Shown: positions 17,001-26,699, counted from the first letter of the stretch. The stretch: DNA of 64,000 bases from JBBDXS01 sp040902195 (GCA_040902195.1 JBBDXS010000018.1:4330-68329), one strand, 5' to 3'. A program made the numbers and translations. The notes: generated from the sequence alone by a model not told the origin.

Positions 17001-18254
17001 TTAGACACGCTGGATGGAGGCGCCCAGCGAGCGCAGTTTCTCGTCCAGGGCCTCGTAACCGCGGTCCACGTGATGAATATCGCTGATTTCTGTTGTGCCT
17101 TCCGCGCAGAGCGCCGCCACAACGAGCGCAGCGCCCGCGCGGACGTCGATGGCGCGTACCGGCGTTCCGTAGAGGTGCGTCGGCCCGCTGACTATAGCAG
17201 TCTGGCCGGCCGTGATCACGTCGGCGCCCATCTTGCGCAGCTCGCTGATGTAGAGCAGGCGGTTGTCGTAGACGCGCTCGTGAATGACGCTGACGCCCTT
17301 TGCCTGCGTCAAGAAGGCCGCGAACGGCGGGTGGATGTCCGTTGCAAGGCCGGGATACGGCACCGCCTGCGCCGAGACAGCCGTATAGGAGTCCATCCCC
17401 GTCACGACGATACCGCCCTCCATGGTCCGGACGCGGACGCCGGCCTCCCGGAGCTTCCAGATGATGGCGTCCATGTGCTCCGGGACCGCCTCCTGGATCT
17501 CTACCTCGCCACGCGTCGCGGCCACCGCGACGGCGAACGTGCCCGCCTCGACGCGGTCCGGCAGGATGCGCAGCGTCGTACCGCGCAGCTCCCGTACGCC
17601 TTCGACCTCGACGGTGTTGCCGCCCGCGCCACGCACCTTTGCGCCCATGCGATTGAGCATATCGGCGATGCTGACGACTTCGGGTTCCGCAGCGGCGTTG
17701 ATGATCGTCGTCGTGCCATCAGCCAGCGTCGCCGCGAGCATGATGTTGAGGGTACCCATGACGCTCGGGTAATCGAGCACAACGCGCGCGCCGTGCAGCC
17801 GCTCGCCTTCGGCGACGAACTGGTCGCCGCGACGGTAGACGGCGGCACCGAGCGCCTTGAAGCCTGCAAGGTGGATATCGAGCGGGCGAAGGCCGATGAC
17901 GTCGCCGCCGGGGGGGCAGCAGGCGGCCTTACCGAACCGGGTGAGCAGCGCGCCCATGACGAGGAAGCTGGCGCGCATGTTCACGACGAGCTCCGCGGGC
18001 GGCTCGAAGGAGGTGATCTTCGCGGCGTTGATGCGCAGCCGCCCGGGCGAGAGCTGCTCGACCTCGGCGCCGAGCTGGCGCAGGATCTGGCTCATGTACG
18101 AGACGTCCTCGATGTCTGGGACGTTCTCGAGGATGCAGTCTTCGGGAGTAAGGAGCGCCGCGGCCATCGCGTAGTCGGCAGCGTTCTTGTTGCCGCTTAC
18201 ACGCACCTGGCCGCGGAGAGGCCGCCCCCCTTCGATGACGTACCGGTCGCCCAA
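17001..18254 (-). CDS. murA: UDP-GlcNAc 1-carboxyvinyltransferase (MurA) with Asp at active-site Cys position
   Basis: 417 aa from a TTG start with a GGGAGG site. It catalyses the first committed step of peptidoglycan synthesis, adding enolpyruvate from PEP to UDP-GlcNAc. The two inside-out domains are recognisable ([15 protein letters not shown] at ~21-35, [42 protein letters not shown]). In the catalytic loop the usual PGGC reads [15 protein letters not shown], so Asp118 replaces the nucleophilic Cys115 of E. coli numbering. That exchange is known from mycobacterial and chlamydial MurA and makes the enzyme insensitive to fosfomycin. First gene of murA-mreB. Confidence 0.95.
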   Translation of the reverse strand: MGDRYVIEGGRPLRGQVRVSGNKNAADYAMAAALLTPEDCILENVPDIEDVSYMSQILRQLGAEVEQLSPGRLRINAAKITSFEPPAELVVNMRASFLVMGALLTRFGKAACCPPGGDVIGLRPLDIHLAGFKALGAAVYRRGDQFVAEGERLHGARVVLDYPSVMGTLNIMLAATLADGTTTIINAAAEPEVVSIADMLNRMGAKVRGAGGNTVEVEGVRELRGTTLRILPDRVEAGTFAVAVAATRGEVEIQEAVPEHMDAIIWKLREAGVRVRTMEGGIVVTGMDSYTAVSAQAVPYPGLATDIHPPFAAFLTQAKGVSVIHERVYDNRLLYISELRKMGADVITAGQTAIVSGPTHLYGTPVRAIDVRAGAALVVAALCAEGTTEISDIHHVDRGYEALDEKLRSLGASIQRV

Positions 18255-18619
18255 CGATCAGCCTCCCGTCCGAGCTGGAACCACCGAGGCGAGGATAACG
18301 AGTGCGGGGCGGGGTGGCAAGGTCGTCAACGGATGGGGAACGGATGGACGGACACGCTGTTCCAGAAAATGGCATGTCGCATGCAGAGTAGCGGACTCCC
18401 TCGCGGTTGGGCCTCGGTTTCTCGAAGCTGCGCGTTGCAAGAGGACATCGTCCGCGGCATTTCGCCAGAGGCGATTCCCCGAGAATGCCGCGGCTACAAG
18501 GGATGGACGCGGTCACGAGCCCGTCCCTCGCCCCGTCCCCCTTCGACTTCTCTCAGGGCACGCTCGCACTCCCAAACGCCAGAGGGTGGGTGACGGGCGT
18601 ATACTGGTGGTCCCAGACC
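18255..18619. other. Intergenic region before the RCC1 gene
   Basis: No convincing gene; the open frame that runs through it lacks protein character. It contains CGGATGG-type short repeats near 18330 (similar words occur near 11160), a GCGGCATT/AATGCCGC inverted repeat around 18450-18495 and a TATACT -10 at 18600-18605. Confidence 0.5.
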
Positions 18620-20062
18620 ATGAACACGACGAACGTGTGCGCTAAGGCATGGAACTGGCGGCTACTCACCCTCGTGGCCGGCATGCTTGTTGTGGCGGCT
18701 GCGCTGCTCTGGCCCAGGCCTGGGCCGGTCTCGGCGAACCCCCTGACGGGGGCTGACGCGATCGCTGCTGGGAGCCACACCTGTGCGCTCACGACCGAGG
18801 GCGGGGTGAAGTGCTGGGGCTGGAACGGCGAAGGCCAGCTCGGTGACGGGACGACCACGGACCGGACAACGCCAGTGGACGTGGTGGGGCTGGGGAGCGG
18901 GATGGCGGCCATCGCTGCGGGACCCCACCACAGCTGCGCGCTGACCAGCGGGGGTGGCGTAACGTGCTGGGGCTACAACTTTTACGGCCAGCTGGGGAAC
19001 GGCGCCGCCAGCAGCTTTGACCCAATCCCGACGCCGGTCGACGTGTGCGCGTCGGGGGCGACACCACCGTGTTCGGCTACCAACAACAACGTCCTGACGG
19101 GCGTTGCGATCGCTGCCGGCGGCTTCCACACCTGCGCCCTGACCAGCGGGGGCGGGGTGAAGTGCTGGGGCTGGAACGGCGAAGGCCAGCTCGGTGACGG
19201 GACGACCACGGACCGGACGACGCCGGTGGACGTGGTGGGGCTAGGGAGCGGCGTGACCGCCATCGCCGCGGGCCGCGAGCACACCTGCGCGCTGATCAGC
19301 GGGGGTGGGGTCAAGTGCTGGGGCTGGAACGGGCTCGGGCTGCTCGGTGACGGGACGACCACGGACCGGTCGACGCCGGTGGACGTGGTGGGGCTGGGGA
19401 GCGGCGTGGCTGCCATCGCTCCGGCCGGCTACCACACCTGCGCACTGACCAGCGAGGGCGGAGTGAAGTGTTGGGGCTATAACGGCGAAGGTCAGCTTGG
19501 TGACGGGACGACGATGAATCGGACAACGCCGGTGGACGTCGTGGGGCTGGCGAGCGGCGTGGCGGCCATCGCTGCGGGCCGCCACCACACCTGCGCACTG
19601 ACCAGCGAGGGCGGCGTGAAGTGCTGGGGCGAGAACGCCTTCGGCCAGCTGGGGGATGGGACCACGGTGCAGCGGACCGCGCCAGTGGACGTTGCGGAGC
19701 TGGGGAGCGGCGTGGCGGCAATTGCTGCGGGCTTCTCCCACACCTGCGCGCTCGCCAGCGGGGGAGGAGTGAAGTGCTGGGGCTACAACGACAGCGGCGC
19801 GCTGGGCGACGGGACGACCACCCAACGGACGACGCCGGTCGCCGTAGCCGGTCTGAAGCCCACGGCTTGCGGCGACGTTAACGACAGCGGCTCCGTGGAC
19901 AGCATTGACGGAGCGCTCGTCCTGCAGCTCGCCGCCGGCCTCGTCGGCTCCCTCGAGAACGAGACGAGCGCGGACGTAAACGGCGACGGCACGATCAACG
20001 CCAGCGACGCGGCCCTCATCCTCCAGCTAAATGCCGGCCTCGTCACCGCCCTCCACTGCTAA
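18620..20062 (+). CDS. Secreted RCC1-repeat protein with dockerin domain
   Basis: 480 aa from the ATG at 18620, 14 bases after a TATACT. A signal peptide ([19 protein letters not shown]) is followed by about seven ~50-residue repeats, each with AAGxxHTCAL, GGVKCWGxN and GQLGDGTT. This is the RCC1/ATS1 beta-propeller pattern, with conserved Cys pairs that could form disulfides outside the cell. The C-terminal ~65 residues are a type I dockerin: two calcium loops ([14 protein letters not shown] and [14 protein letters not shown]), each followed by an LQL helix. Dockerins bind cohesins, and a cohesin-like protein is encoded at 50267. Near-identical repeat DNA suggests repeat shuffling. Role: surface binding protein. 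Confidence 0.85.
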   Translation: MNTTNVCAKAWNWRLLTLVAGMLVVAAALLWPRPGPVSANPLTGADAIAAGSHTCALTTEGGVKCWGWNGEGQLGDGTTTDRTTPVDVVGLGSGMAAIAAGPHHSCALTSGGGVTCWGYNFYGQLGNGAASSFDPIPTPVDVCASGATPPCSATNNNVLTGVAIAAGGFHTCALTSGGGVKCWGWNGEGQLGDGTTTDRTTPVDVVGLGSGVTAIAAGREHTCALISGGGVKCWGWNGLGLLGDGTTTDRSTPVDVVGLGSGVAAIAPAGYHTCALTSEGGVKCWGYNGEGQLGDGTTMNRTTPVDVVGLASGVAAIAAGRHHTCALTSEGGVKCWGENAFGQLGDGTTVQRTAPVDVAELGSGVAAIAAGFSHTCALASGGGVKCWGYNDSGALGDGTTTQRTTPVAVAGLKPTACGDVNDSGSVDSIDGALVLQLAAGLVGSLENETSADVNGDGTINASDAALILQLNAGLVTALHC

Positions 20063-20187
20063 ACATTGCTGCGGACGAAAGTCAGGCTCAGGCGCGCCTT
20101 TGTCGACCTTTCGTGAACCGCTCCTACCCTCTCATCCATTCGTCAACCCGTTCTCCATCAGCGGCGCAAACGGTCGATGCTCACTCC

Positions 20188-20216
20188 TTTACCCAGCCAC
20201 CTTCGTTTGCTACGGT
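20188..20216 (+). promoter_or_regulatory. glyS promoter TTTACC-17-TACGGT
   Basis: The -10 ends 12 bases before the ATG, so the leader would be about 5 bases, with no ribosome site. Confidence 0.55.
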
Positions 20217-20228
20217 GCCCCTAATCCC

Positions 20229-21560
20229 ATGAGCGAAGCTGTCGCCGGCCCCGCCATCGACCTCGAGACGCTTGCGTCGCTGTGCAAGCGGCGTGGCTTC
20301 CTGTTCCAGAGCAGCGAGATCTACGGCGGATTCGAGAGCACGTGGGACTACGGCCCGCTCGGCGTCGAGCTGAAGCGCAACGTGAAGGAGGCGTGGTGGC
20401 GGGCGATGGTGCGCGAGCGCGACGACATCGTCGGGCTGGACGCTTCGATCCTGATGTCGCCCCGCGTCTGGGAGGCAAGCGGCCACACGAAGCACTTCGC
20501 CGACGCGCTGGTCGAGTGCAAGAAGTGCCGCCATCGCTTCCGCGCCGACGAGCTGGGCGACACCAAGATATGCCCGGATTGCGGCGGCGAGCTATCGGAG
20601 CCGCGTCAGTTCAACACGATGTTCAAGACGTTCGTCGGGCCCGTCGAAGACGAATCGACCGTGGCCTGGCTGCGGCCCGAGACGGCGCAAGGCATCTTCG
20701 TCAACTTCGAGAACGTGCTGAACACGACGCGTCGCAAGCTGCCCTTCGGCATCGCGCAGCAAGGCAAGTCGTTCCGAAACGAGATCACGACCGGGCACTT
20801 CTTCTTCCGCACGCGCGAGTTCGAGCAGATGGAGATGGAGTACTTCTGCAAGCCAGGCACAGAGGAGCAGTGGTACCAGTACTGGCGGCAGGAGCGGCTC
20901 AACTGGTACCTGCGCTTCGGCGTGCGGCCCGAGAACATCCGTCTGCGCGAGTACGAGAAGAGCGAGCTCGCGCACTACTCCTCCGGCACGACCGACGTCG
21001 AGTACCTGTATCCGATGGGCTGGTCCGAGCTCGAAGGCATAGCCAGCCGCACGGACTACGACCTCCAGCAGCACGCCAAGGCCTCCGGCAAGAAGCTCGA
21101 GTACTTCGACGAGGAAACGAACGAGCACATCGTCCCCTACGTCGTCGAGCCCGCGGCGGGCGTCGACCGCTGCGTGCTGATCTTCCTGCTGGATGCGTAC
21201 ACAGAGGAAACGGTACGCGACGAGAAGCGCCTCGTGCTCAAGCTGCACCCCGCCCTGGCGCCGATCAAGGTGGCGATCCTGCCCCTGAGCCGCAACGAGA
21301 AGCTGGTGCCGACGGCGCGCAAGGTCTGGGACGTCGTCAGGCCGCACCTGATGAGCCAGTTCGACGACGCGCAGAGCATCGGGCGGCGGTACAGGCGACA
21401 AGACGAGATCGGCACGCCGCTCTGCGTCACGGTCGACTTCGACACGATGGAGGACGAGGCCGTGACCGTGCGCGAACGGGACTCGATGGAGCAGGTCCGC
21501 GTCCCTATCGCCAATCTCCTGGACGCCCTCCGCGAACGCCTTCCAGACCTCGGCTCCTAA
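20229..21560 (+). CDS. glyS: Glycyl-tRNA synthetase, single-chain class II
   Basis: 443 aa from the ATG at 20229; the open frame upstream is not coding. It charges tRNA-Gly. The alpha2-type enzyme is recognisable by [16 protein letters not shown] near residue 36, a zinc-ribbon insertion (CKKC, CPDCGG at ~97-120), motif 2 with [20 protein letters not shown] near 190 and motif 3 AAGVDRCV near 316. The C-terminal anticodon-binding domain ([15 protein letters not shown] onward) is complete. This form, not the alpha/beta bacterial heterotetramer, is typical of Thermus, mycoplasmas, Chloroflexota and archaea. The very short leader makes this a near-leaderless gene. Confidence 0.96.
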   Translation: MSEAVAGPAIDLETLASLCKRRGFLFQSSEIYGGFESTWDYGPLGVELKRNVKEAWWRAMVRERDDIVGLDASILMSPRVWEASGHTKHFADALVECKKCRHRFRADELGDTKICPDCGGELSEPRQFNTMFKTFVGPVEDESTVAWLRPETAQGIFVNFENVLNTTRRKLPFGIAQQGKSFRNEITTGHFFFRTREFEQMEMEYFCKPGTEEQWYQYWRQERLNWYLRFGVRPENIRLREYEKSELAHYSSGTTDVEYLYPMGWSELEGIASRTDYDLQQHAKASGKKLEYFDEETNEHIVPYVVEPAAGVDRCVLIFLLDAYTEETVRDEKRLVLKLHPALAPIKVAILPLSRNEKLVPTARKVWDVVRPHLMSQFDDAQSIGRRYRRQDEIGTPLCVTVDFDTMEDEAVTVRERDSMEQVRVPIANLLDALRERLPDLGS

Positions 21561-21584
21561 TTCCCCTCATTCGACCATAAGCGC

Positions 21585-21613
21585 TTGCGCGCCGCTCGCA
21601 GAGCGGCTAGCAT
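21585..21613 (+). promoter_or_regulatory. rmuC promoter TTGCGC-17-TAGCAT
   Basis: Both hexamers with a 17-base spacer, 36 bases before the rmuC ATG; AAGGAGG site in between. Confidence 0.5.
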
Positions 21614-21648
21614 GGGAACATCAGTTCTGGCAAGCAAGGAGGCTGGAT

Positions 21649-22863
21649 ATGGAAGCTGTGATTGTCGTTCTGCTGGTGGCGCTCATCGGGGCTGTCGCAG
21701 GCGTGGGCGTCTACGTCTCGGCCGGCCGGCGGCGCCCGGACGCGCCGGAAGAGACCGAAGCGCAGCCGCTGGAGACGCAGCTTGCCGCCCTACGCGGCGA
21801 CATCTCGCAGCAGATCTCGCAGGGCCTCTCGATGACGCAGCAGACCGTGCTGGCGCAGGTCAACGCCGTCGACACGCGCCTCAACCAGCGCTTCGATGCG
21901 GTGCAAACGACCGTCGGCCAGCGCTTCGACGCCGTGCAGAGCGATATCGGGCGCAGTCTCACGAGCCAGAGCGAGACCATCGGCAAGATCGGAGCGCAGC
22001 TCGGCGAGCTGGCGCAATCGACGCAGCAGATGCTCGATGTGGGCAAGAACATCTCGAGCCTGCAAGACATCCTGAAGCCACCGAAGGTCCGCGGCGGCTT
22101 CGGGGAGATGCTGCTCGAGCGGCTGCTGGCCGAGATCCTGCCCGAGAACAGCTACAGCACCCAGCACCGTTTCACGAACGGCGTGATCGTCGACGCGGCG
22201 ATCCACGTCGGTAGCAGCATCGTGCCCGTCGACTCCAAGTTCCCGCTCGAATCGTTCCACCGCGTGCTGGCCGCCCCGGAGGAAGAACGCTCCACAGTGC
22301 GCAAGGAGTTCGTACGGGCGGTGCGCGGGCACATCGATGCCGTCGCGAAGTACATCCTGCCCGACGAAGGCAGCCTGCCCTTCGCGCTGATGTACATCCC
22401 CGCCGAGAACGTTTACTACGAGGTGATCGTGAAGGACGACCTCGGCGACGCGCAGGCAAACCTCTGTGCCTACGCGATGGAGCGGCGCGTGATCCCCGTC
22501 TCGCCAAACAGCTTCTACGCCTACCTGCAGGCGATCCTGATCGGCCTCAATGGCATGAAGGTGGAGGAGCGGGCGCACGAGATCATTAGCCACCTAGAAC
22601 GGCTGAACGGCGACTTCGCGCGGATGAAGGACGATTTCACGCTCGTCGGCAAACATCTCAGAAACGCGGCGGAACGCTACGGAGATGTCGACCGCTCGTT
22701 CACGAAGTTCGGCGACCGCTTGGCCGCGTCCGTGCAAGGCCCTGTGCAAACGCAGCTACCCGATCTCGAACGTGATGCGCTGCCCGAGCCGAGCGAGATC
22801 CCCGCGACGACGATGCGTCCGCTGCCGGCATCGATTGGCAACGGCGGCGACGATCGGAACTAG
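21649..22863 (+). CDS. rmuC: DNA recombination protein RmuC
   Basis: 404 aa with an AAGGAGG site. An N-terminal transmembrane helix (VIVVLLVALIGAVAGVGVYV) is followed by a long coiled coil (residues ~40-130), then the RmuC domain: RGGFGEMLLERLLAEILPEN near 145, VDSKFPLESF near 190, and SPNSFYAYLQAILIGLNGMK near 285. RmuC proteins limit inversions and rearrangements at short inverted repeats and carry a PD-(D/E)xK-like nuclease core. That is notable in a genome so rich in palindromes. Single gene, ended by a strong hairpin shared with the convergent ferredoxin gene. Confidence 0.92.
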   Translation: MEAVIVVLLVALIGAVAGVGVYVSAGRRRPDAPEETEAQPLETQLAALRGDISQQISQGLSMTQQTVLAQVNAVDTRLNQRFDAVQTTVGQRFDAVQSDIGRSLTSQSETIGKIGAQLGELAQSTQQMLDVGKNISSLQDILKPPKVRGGFGEMLLERLLAEILPENSYSTQHRFTNGVIVDAAIHVGSSIVPVDSKFPLESFHRVLAAPEEERSTVRKEFVRAVRGHIDAVAKYILPDEGSLPFALMYIPAENVYYEVIVKDDLGDAQANLCAYAMERRVIPVSPNSFYAYLQAILIGLNGMKVEERAHEIISHLERLNGDFARMKDDFTLVGKHLRNAAERYGDVDRSFTKFGDRLAASVQGPVQTQLPDLERDALPEPSEIPATTMRPLPASIGNGGDDRN

Positions 22864-22872
22864 CGCAGGACG

Positions 22873-22906
22873 CACGAAGGCCAGGCATGTTGCCTGGCCT
22901 TCCGTG
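22873..22906. terminator. Bidirectional terminator between rmuC and ferredoxin
   Basis: AGGCCAGGCA / TGCCTGGCCT stem extended by CACG/CGTG, TGT loop. Confidence 0.7.
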
Positions 22907-22925
22907 ATCGAAACGCGTCGGCGCG

Positions 22926-23213
22926 CTAGGCCGGGTGTAGCTCCGCGACCTTGGCACGCGCAGCGGCCTTGTCCTTGAACCAGAGCGCATTGATCTCCGT
23001 GTACGGCTTCATGTTGTCCGGCACGTCGTCCTCGGCGAAAATCGCCGTTACGGGACAAGCCGGCTCGCACGCGCCGCAGTCGATGCACTCATCCGGGTCG
23101 ATGTAGAGGATCTGGTCCTCGTCGCCGTCGTCGTGGATGCAGTCCACAGGGCACACGTCGACGCAGGACCGGTCCTTGGTCCCGATGCAGGGGTCAGTGA
23201 TCGTGTAGGTCAT
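22926..23213 (-). CDS. 7Fe-type ferredoxin
   Basis: 95 aa. Cys spacing at the N-terminus (CIGTKDRSCVDVCPVDC) and the second cluster (CIDCGACEPACP, residues ~43-54) matches the [3Fe-4S][4Fe-4S] ferredoxins of Thermus and actinobacteria (FdxA type), including the C-terminal extension. It carries single electrons between soluble oxidoreductases. A TAGAAT -10 lies about 45 bases upstream and a GGGAGGGAC site precedes the ATG. No oxidoreductase partner is adjacent. Confidence 0.93.
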   Translation of the reverse strand: MTYTITDPCIGTKDRSCVDVCPVDCIHDDGDEDQILYIDPDECIDCGACEPACPVTAIFAEDDVPDNMKPYTEINALWFKDKAAARAKVAELHPA

Positions 23214-23331
23214 CTTCCAAGTCCCTCCCGAACTAGCTTGATTGCGGCTCCCATTCTACTGAGGAGTCACGGCCGGGGGAAGGCATTTCACAAGCGATTG
23301 CTTGCTAAATCTGCCCTTTGTGAGAAAATTC

Positions 23332-24615
23332 TCAGCTCCTCGCGCCCGAAGCTATCCGGTAGACGATGCCGCCCACGTAATCCAGGAAGTAGATGAAGCC
23401 ATCGGAGCCCGTGGTGACGTCGCTCGTGCAGCCCGGGGCGATAATCGAGTCGCCGGCCAGCTCGCCCTGCGCATCGAACGCCACGGCGTGGAGGGCGCCG
23501 CCGCGGTGGAACTGGCAGAAGAGGAGCGAGCCGCGCAGGAGCTCCAGCTTCGCGTCCAGGTAGAGCTCCATCCCCGCCGGGCCGATGGGCTCGTTGTAGA
23601 AGAGGAGCGGCTGCTCCATGTCCTCCAGCGGACCGGCCAGGCCGTAGCCGGGCCAGCCGTAGTTCTTCCCCTTCTTGATCTCGAGCACGGCGTCCTGGCC
23701 GAGGTAGCCGTTTTCGGTCGCGAAGATGCGGCCGGATAGCGGCTCGATCGCGAAGTCGAACGGGTTGCGGAGGCCAAACGCCCACACGCGAGGATCGGCG
23801 GCCTGCGTGTTCACGAACGGGTTGTCGCGCGGGACCGTACCGTCCTTGTTGATGCGCAGGATCTTTCCGAACGGCGTCCCGATGTCCTGCGCATCGGCAT
23901 CGCGCTGGTGGTCGCCCACCGCGACGAACAGCGTGCCGTCGGGTGCGAACCGCATGCTCCCGGAGATATGGCAACACGCAGGGTCCGCGTCCAGGCTCAT
24001 GATCTCTCGCAGGCCTGTCGCGAACGTACCCTGATCGGAAATGCGAGCGAGGACGGTGCGACGGTGCGGGTTGGCGGTGGTGTAGTAGACGTAGAGGTAG
24101 CGGTTGGTGATGAAGTCCGGATCGATCGTGATGCCAACGAGGCCTAGCTCGATCACGTCTCCCGAGTCCGGGAAGTACGCGTCGACGACGTAGTACGGGT
24201 CGCGCTGCAGCACGCCATCCTCGATAAGCCGGACCTCGCCCTGCTGCTCGATCACGAGCAGCCTGCCATCCGGCAGCGACACCATGCCAGTCGGGCGTTG
24301 GAGGCCCGCCGCATACGTTTCGATACGGTAGCCTGCCGTCAGCGGCCGGAACACGGGGAGCTTGTCCGGCACGTTTGTGTATTCGCGCGGGTTGTAGCCC
24401 CAACGGACCGGGTTTTCGAAGCTGGGCGTGGGGAGCCGCGCACCGGGCGTACCGGCCACCTGCTGCACTTGCGACACCGGTGTTCCGGTTGGACTGTGCT
24501 CGTTCGTGAACGGCGTGATCGGCGGACGCGCCTCGGAGCTCGTGCCGCACGCGACAGCGAAGAGCGCACACGCAAGCAGCGCGATGCCCAGCCACGTCCA
24601 TGCGCCTCGAACCAC
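23332..24615 (-). CDS. PQQ-dependent sugar dehydrogenase-like lipoprotein
   Basis: 427 aa from a GTG at 24615 with an AAGGAG site; the longer frame overlaps the upstream gene. Signal peptide with lipobox FAVAC, then a Thr/Pro linker. A six-bladed glucose/sorbosone dehydrogenase propeller (residues ~75-427) shows GLQRPTGMVSLPDGRLLVIE, CCHISGSMRFAPDGTLFVAV and NPFDFAIEPLSGRIFATENG. Such proteins oxidise aldoses at the outer face using PQQ or, in many homologues, have unproven activity. The last blade has GFIYFLDYVGGIVYRI. It is co-transcribed with the gene upstream (stop at 24633). Confidence 0.88.
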   Translation of the reverse strand: MVRGAWTWLGIALLACALFAVACGTSSEARPPITPFTNEHSPTGTPVSQVQQVAGTPGARLPTPSFENPVRWGYNPREYTNVPDKLPVFRPLTAGYRIETYAAGLQRPTGMVSLPDGRLLVIEQQGEVRLIEDGVLQRDPYYVVDAYFPDSGDVIELGLVGITIDPDFITNRYLYVYYTTANPHRRTVLARISDQGTFATGLREIMSLDADPACCHISGSMRFAPDGTLFVAVGDHQRDADAQDIGTPFGKILRINKDGTVPRDNPFVNTQAADPRVWAFGLRNPFDFAIEPLSGRIFATENGYLGQDAVLEIKKGKNYGWPGYGLAGPLEDMEQPLLFYNEPIGPAGMELYLDAKLELLRGSLLFCQFHRGGALHAVAFDAQGELAGDSIIAPGCTSDVTTGSDGFIYFLDYVGGIVYRIASGARS

Positions 24616-24632
24616 GTCGTGCTCCTTTTTCG

Positions 24633-25112
24633 TTACTGCGAGTTCCCGCGGTCCCAGAAGCGCCACGAGCTTCGCTTCGCGAGGTGCGCCGCGGGAGGCC
24701 GCTCCGGCGGCGCTTCGATCCGCTCGAGGCGGCGTCGCAGAGAGAGCATGTGCCCCGCGAGCGACGTTGCTTCGTCCGGCTCCGCTGCGACGTCCGGGAA
24801 CAAGCGTCGCAGCGCTTCGTGGAATGGCGGCGCGGCGCTGCGTCCACTCGCGGCGAGCAGCGGGTACGACTTCAGCTCGTTCATCGCGCCGGCGACGGCC
24901 TCGACCAGCCGGCGCTGTTGCTCCGCGCTGAGCTCGAACACGACGACCGCGCGGCCGAGCTGCGGTTCGAGCGCGCGCGCGACCTCGCCGAGGCCGTGCT
25001 CCACGGGGAGCTTCGTTTGCGGATCCAGCTCGGACCCCGGCCGCGACAGGTGGTACTGGACAGCCAGGTACGCCAGACGCGCGTCTAAGTTCGGAAGCTG
25101 GAGTGTCGTCAT
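24633..25112 (-). CDS. Hypothetical protein (159 aa)
   Basis: Soluble, mostly helical protein. An N-terminal region (LPNLDARLAYLAVQYHLSRP) leads into an acidic middle and a central FELSAEQQRRLVEAVAGAMN helix; the C-terminus is basic. No catalytic pattern is seen. Its stop lies 17 bases before the dehydrogenase GTG and overlaps that gene's upstream region, so the two form an operon. Family not recognised. Confidence 0.65.
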   Translation of the reverse strand: MTTLQLPNLDARLAYLAVQYHLSRPGSELDPQTKLPVEHGLGEVARALEPQLGRAVVVFELSAEQQRRLVEAVAGAMNELKSYPLLAASGRSAAPPFHEALRRLFPDVAAEPDEATSLAGHMLSLRRRLERIEAPPERPPAAHLAKRSSWRFWDRGNSQ

Positions 25113-25188
25113 GGGCAGAGCCGATGCCTACTCTAGCAAGATCGAGACGCTACACGGAAGTGCCGGCGAGCGTTTCGCGGCACAAGAA

Positions 25189-25215
25189 CGCAGCCGCCGA
25201 TGTAAGGCGGCTGCG
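25189..25215 (-). terminator. Terminator after bS22 gene
   Basis: CGCAGCCGCC / GGCGGCTGCG perfect 10-bp stem, 7-base loop, followed on the minus strand by TTCTTGTG. Confidence 0.75.
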
Positions 25216-25239
25216 TGCAGGACGTTTCGCTCTATAAGA

Positions 25240-25335
25240 CTACTTGTGGCGGCGCTGCCAGCGCGTCTTCTTCAGCATCTTGCGATGCTTGTGCTTGGAC
25301 ATCTTCTTCCGCCGCTTCTTGATGACGCTTCCCAT
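25240..25335 (-). CDS. Ribosomal protein bS22 / AURKAIP1-COX24 domain microprotein
   Basis: 31 aa: MGSVIKKRRKKMSKHKHRKM, then LKKTRWQRRHK. It closely follows the mycobacterial bS22 pattern (same GSVIKKRRK opening, KHRK middle, RxQRR end) and the COX24/AURKAIP1 domain of mitochondrial mS38. In those ribosomes it lies near the decoding centre of the small subunit. GGAG ribosome site 5 bases upstream, a TTGCGC-17-TATGAT promoter upstream, and a strong terminator at 25189 complete a tidy single-gene unit. Too short for most gene finders. Confidence 0.9.
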   Translation of the reverse strand: MGSVIKKRRKKMSKHKHRKMLKKTRWQRRHK

Positions 25336-25419
25336 GCATGCTCCTACAGATTCTTGTCGAGGGCCTGCCCTGAGGCAGACTGTGGGATCATAACGAGAGG
25401 GGCCAACTTGCGCAAATGG

Positions 25420-26193
25420 CTACAACAGCTCGCTGATCGCGCGGATGATGCGGTGCGGCCGGATGTCGACGCCCTCCGGCAGGCCATCGCCTGCGACGTC
25501 GACCCAGACGGTGTGCATGCCGAGTGCGATCGCGGGCGCGATGTCCGCCTCGAGGTCGTCGCCGATCATCCAGGTCGCGTCCGCAGAGCAGGAGAGCGAC
25601 TGCATCGCGTGGCGGAAGACGCGCTCGTCCGGCTTACCGGCGCCGAACTCGCCTGCGATGACGATGCAGTCGAAGTACGGCTCGAGACCGTGCATCTCAA
25701 CACTGCGGCGCTGGTCACGCGCAGCGCCGTTCGTCAGCAGCGCGAGGCGGACGCCGCGCTGCCGGAGCACCTCCAGCGTCTCGATCGCGCCCGGGTACGG
25801 CACAATGCCGGCGAACCGCAGCGCGCGGTAGCTATCGGCGATGCGATGCGCCAGATCCGATTCCGGCAGCCCGTGGTCCTCGAAGGCATAGCGCACGATC
25901 TGGCGGCTCGTCTCGTCGATGTCCATACGGCCGGCGCGAGCGCGTTCGTGGTCGGCCCAGTACCAGGTGCGTCGCGCGTAGATCGCGCTCACGAGTTCGG
26001 TCGCGACGTACGAACCGTCGCAGTGCGCCTCGCACGCAGCCAGCCACGATTCCTCCATCCCCGTCTGCCAATCGAGGATGGTGCCGTCCATATCGAAGAA
26101 GATGGCCTCGGGCTGCGCGTCGATGCGCTCGGCCGCCGCAGCGAACCGTGCGCGGTCGCGTTTGATGTTGGCGAAGAGCGCGTCGGTGGTCAT
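25420..26193 (-). CDS. HAD-superfamily hydrolase
   Basis: 257 aa. Motif I is IFFDMDGTILDW (~31-42), with the nucleophile and acid Asp residues; motif II LLTNGA (~154); motif III GKPDERVFRHAM (~190); motif IV MIGDDLEADI (~213). The cap is helical, as in phosphoglycolate phosphatase/2-haloacid dehalogenase-type (subclass I) enzymes. Probable small phosphate-monoester phosphatase; substrate unknown. Its ATG overlaps the stop of the upstream DinB-like gene by 4 bases (ATGA). Confidence 0.9.
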   Translation of the reverse strand: MTTDALFANIKRDRARFAAAAERIDAQPEAIFFDMDGTILDWQTGMEESWLAACEAHCDGSYVATELVSAIYARRTWYWADHERARAGRMDIDETSRQIVRYAFEDHGLPESDLAHRIADSYRALRFAGIVPYPGAIETLEVLRQRGVRLALLTNGAARDQRRSVEMHGLEPYFDCIVIAGEFGAGKPDERVFRHAMQSLSCSADATWMIGDDLEADIAPAIALGMHTVWVDVAGDGLPEGVDIRPHRIIRAISELL

Positions 26194-26699
26194 GGGGTCT
26201 GCGGGCGCGATTCGAGTAGCTCACGAACCCAGACGGCGTGCTCCACGTAGTGCAGGTACGTATCGCCGGCGATCTTGTCGTGGACGGGCCTACGAGTAGG
26301 ATCGTCGTCCCAGTACGGCCGGTCGAAGCCGTCTTCCGGCAACGACTCGATAAGCGTGACGATTGCCTCGTGCGCGGCAGCGAACTCCTCGCGCACCTGC
26401 GAGAGCGTGTCGCGGTGGTGGAGGTGGTAGATACTGTCGTTCACCTCATCGAGCGTGGCGGCGGCGAAGGATGCGGCGTCCATGCCCGCGACCTCGTGGT
26501 CGGAGCCGTCCGTCAGGTGCGCGACGATCATGCGCTCCCACGCCGCGATATGCGCCATGTGGTCCTTCACCGACCAGCCGCCACCCCGCGGCACAGCGTC
26601 CAGCGGGACAGCGCTCATTTCGGTCACTGCGTCCTCGAGGACCGGCCGGTCGCGCCGAATGGCATCGAGGATGTCTTGGGCCGTGCGCGGTGCGTCCAT
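26190..26699 (-). CDS. DinB-superfamily protein
   Basis: 169 aa four-helix protein. The GGGWSVKDHMAHIAAWERMI segment (~39-58) and later EHAVWVREL carry the His residues that form the DinB metal site; the central YHLHHRD is further support. Members include mycothiol- and bacillithiol-type S-transferases and damage-inducible proteins, but the substrate is not deducible. It is coupled by a TAATG overlap to the gene before and ATGA to the HAD gene after. Confidence 0.85.
   Translation of the reverse strand: MDAPRTAQDILDAIRRDRPVLEDAVTEMSAVPLDAVPRGGGWSVKDHMAHIAAWERMIVAHLTDGSDHEVAGMDAASFAAATLDEVNDSIYHLHHRDTLSQVREEFAAAHEAIVTLIESLPEDGFDRPYWDDDPTRRPVHDKIAGDTYLHYVEHAVWVRELLESRPQTP

Noticed and set aside
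20282..21580. Long frame overlapping glyS in another phase
   Set aside because: Arg/Ala-rich shadow typical of high-GC third-position bias; glyS is unmistakable in the true frame. The same applies to long antisense frames over uvrA, hyuA, hyuB and ftsH.
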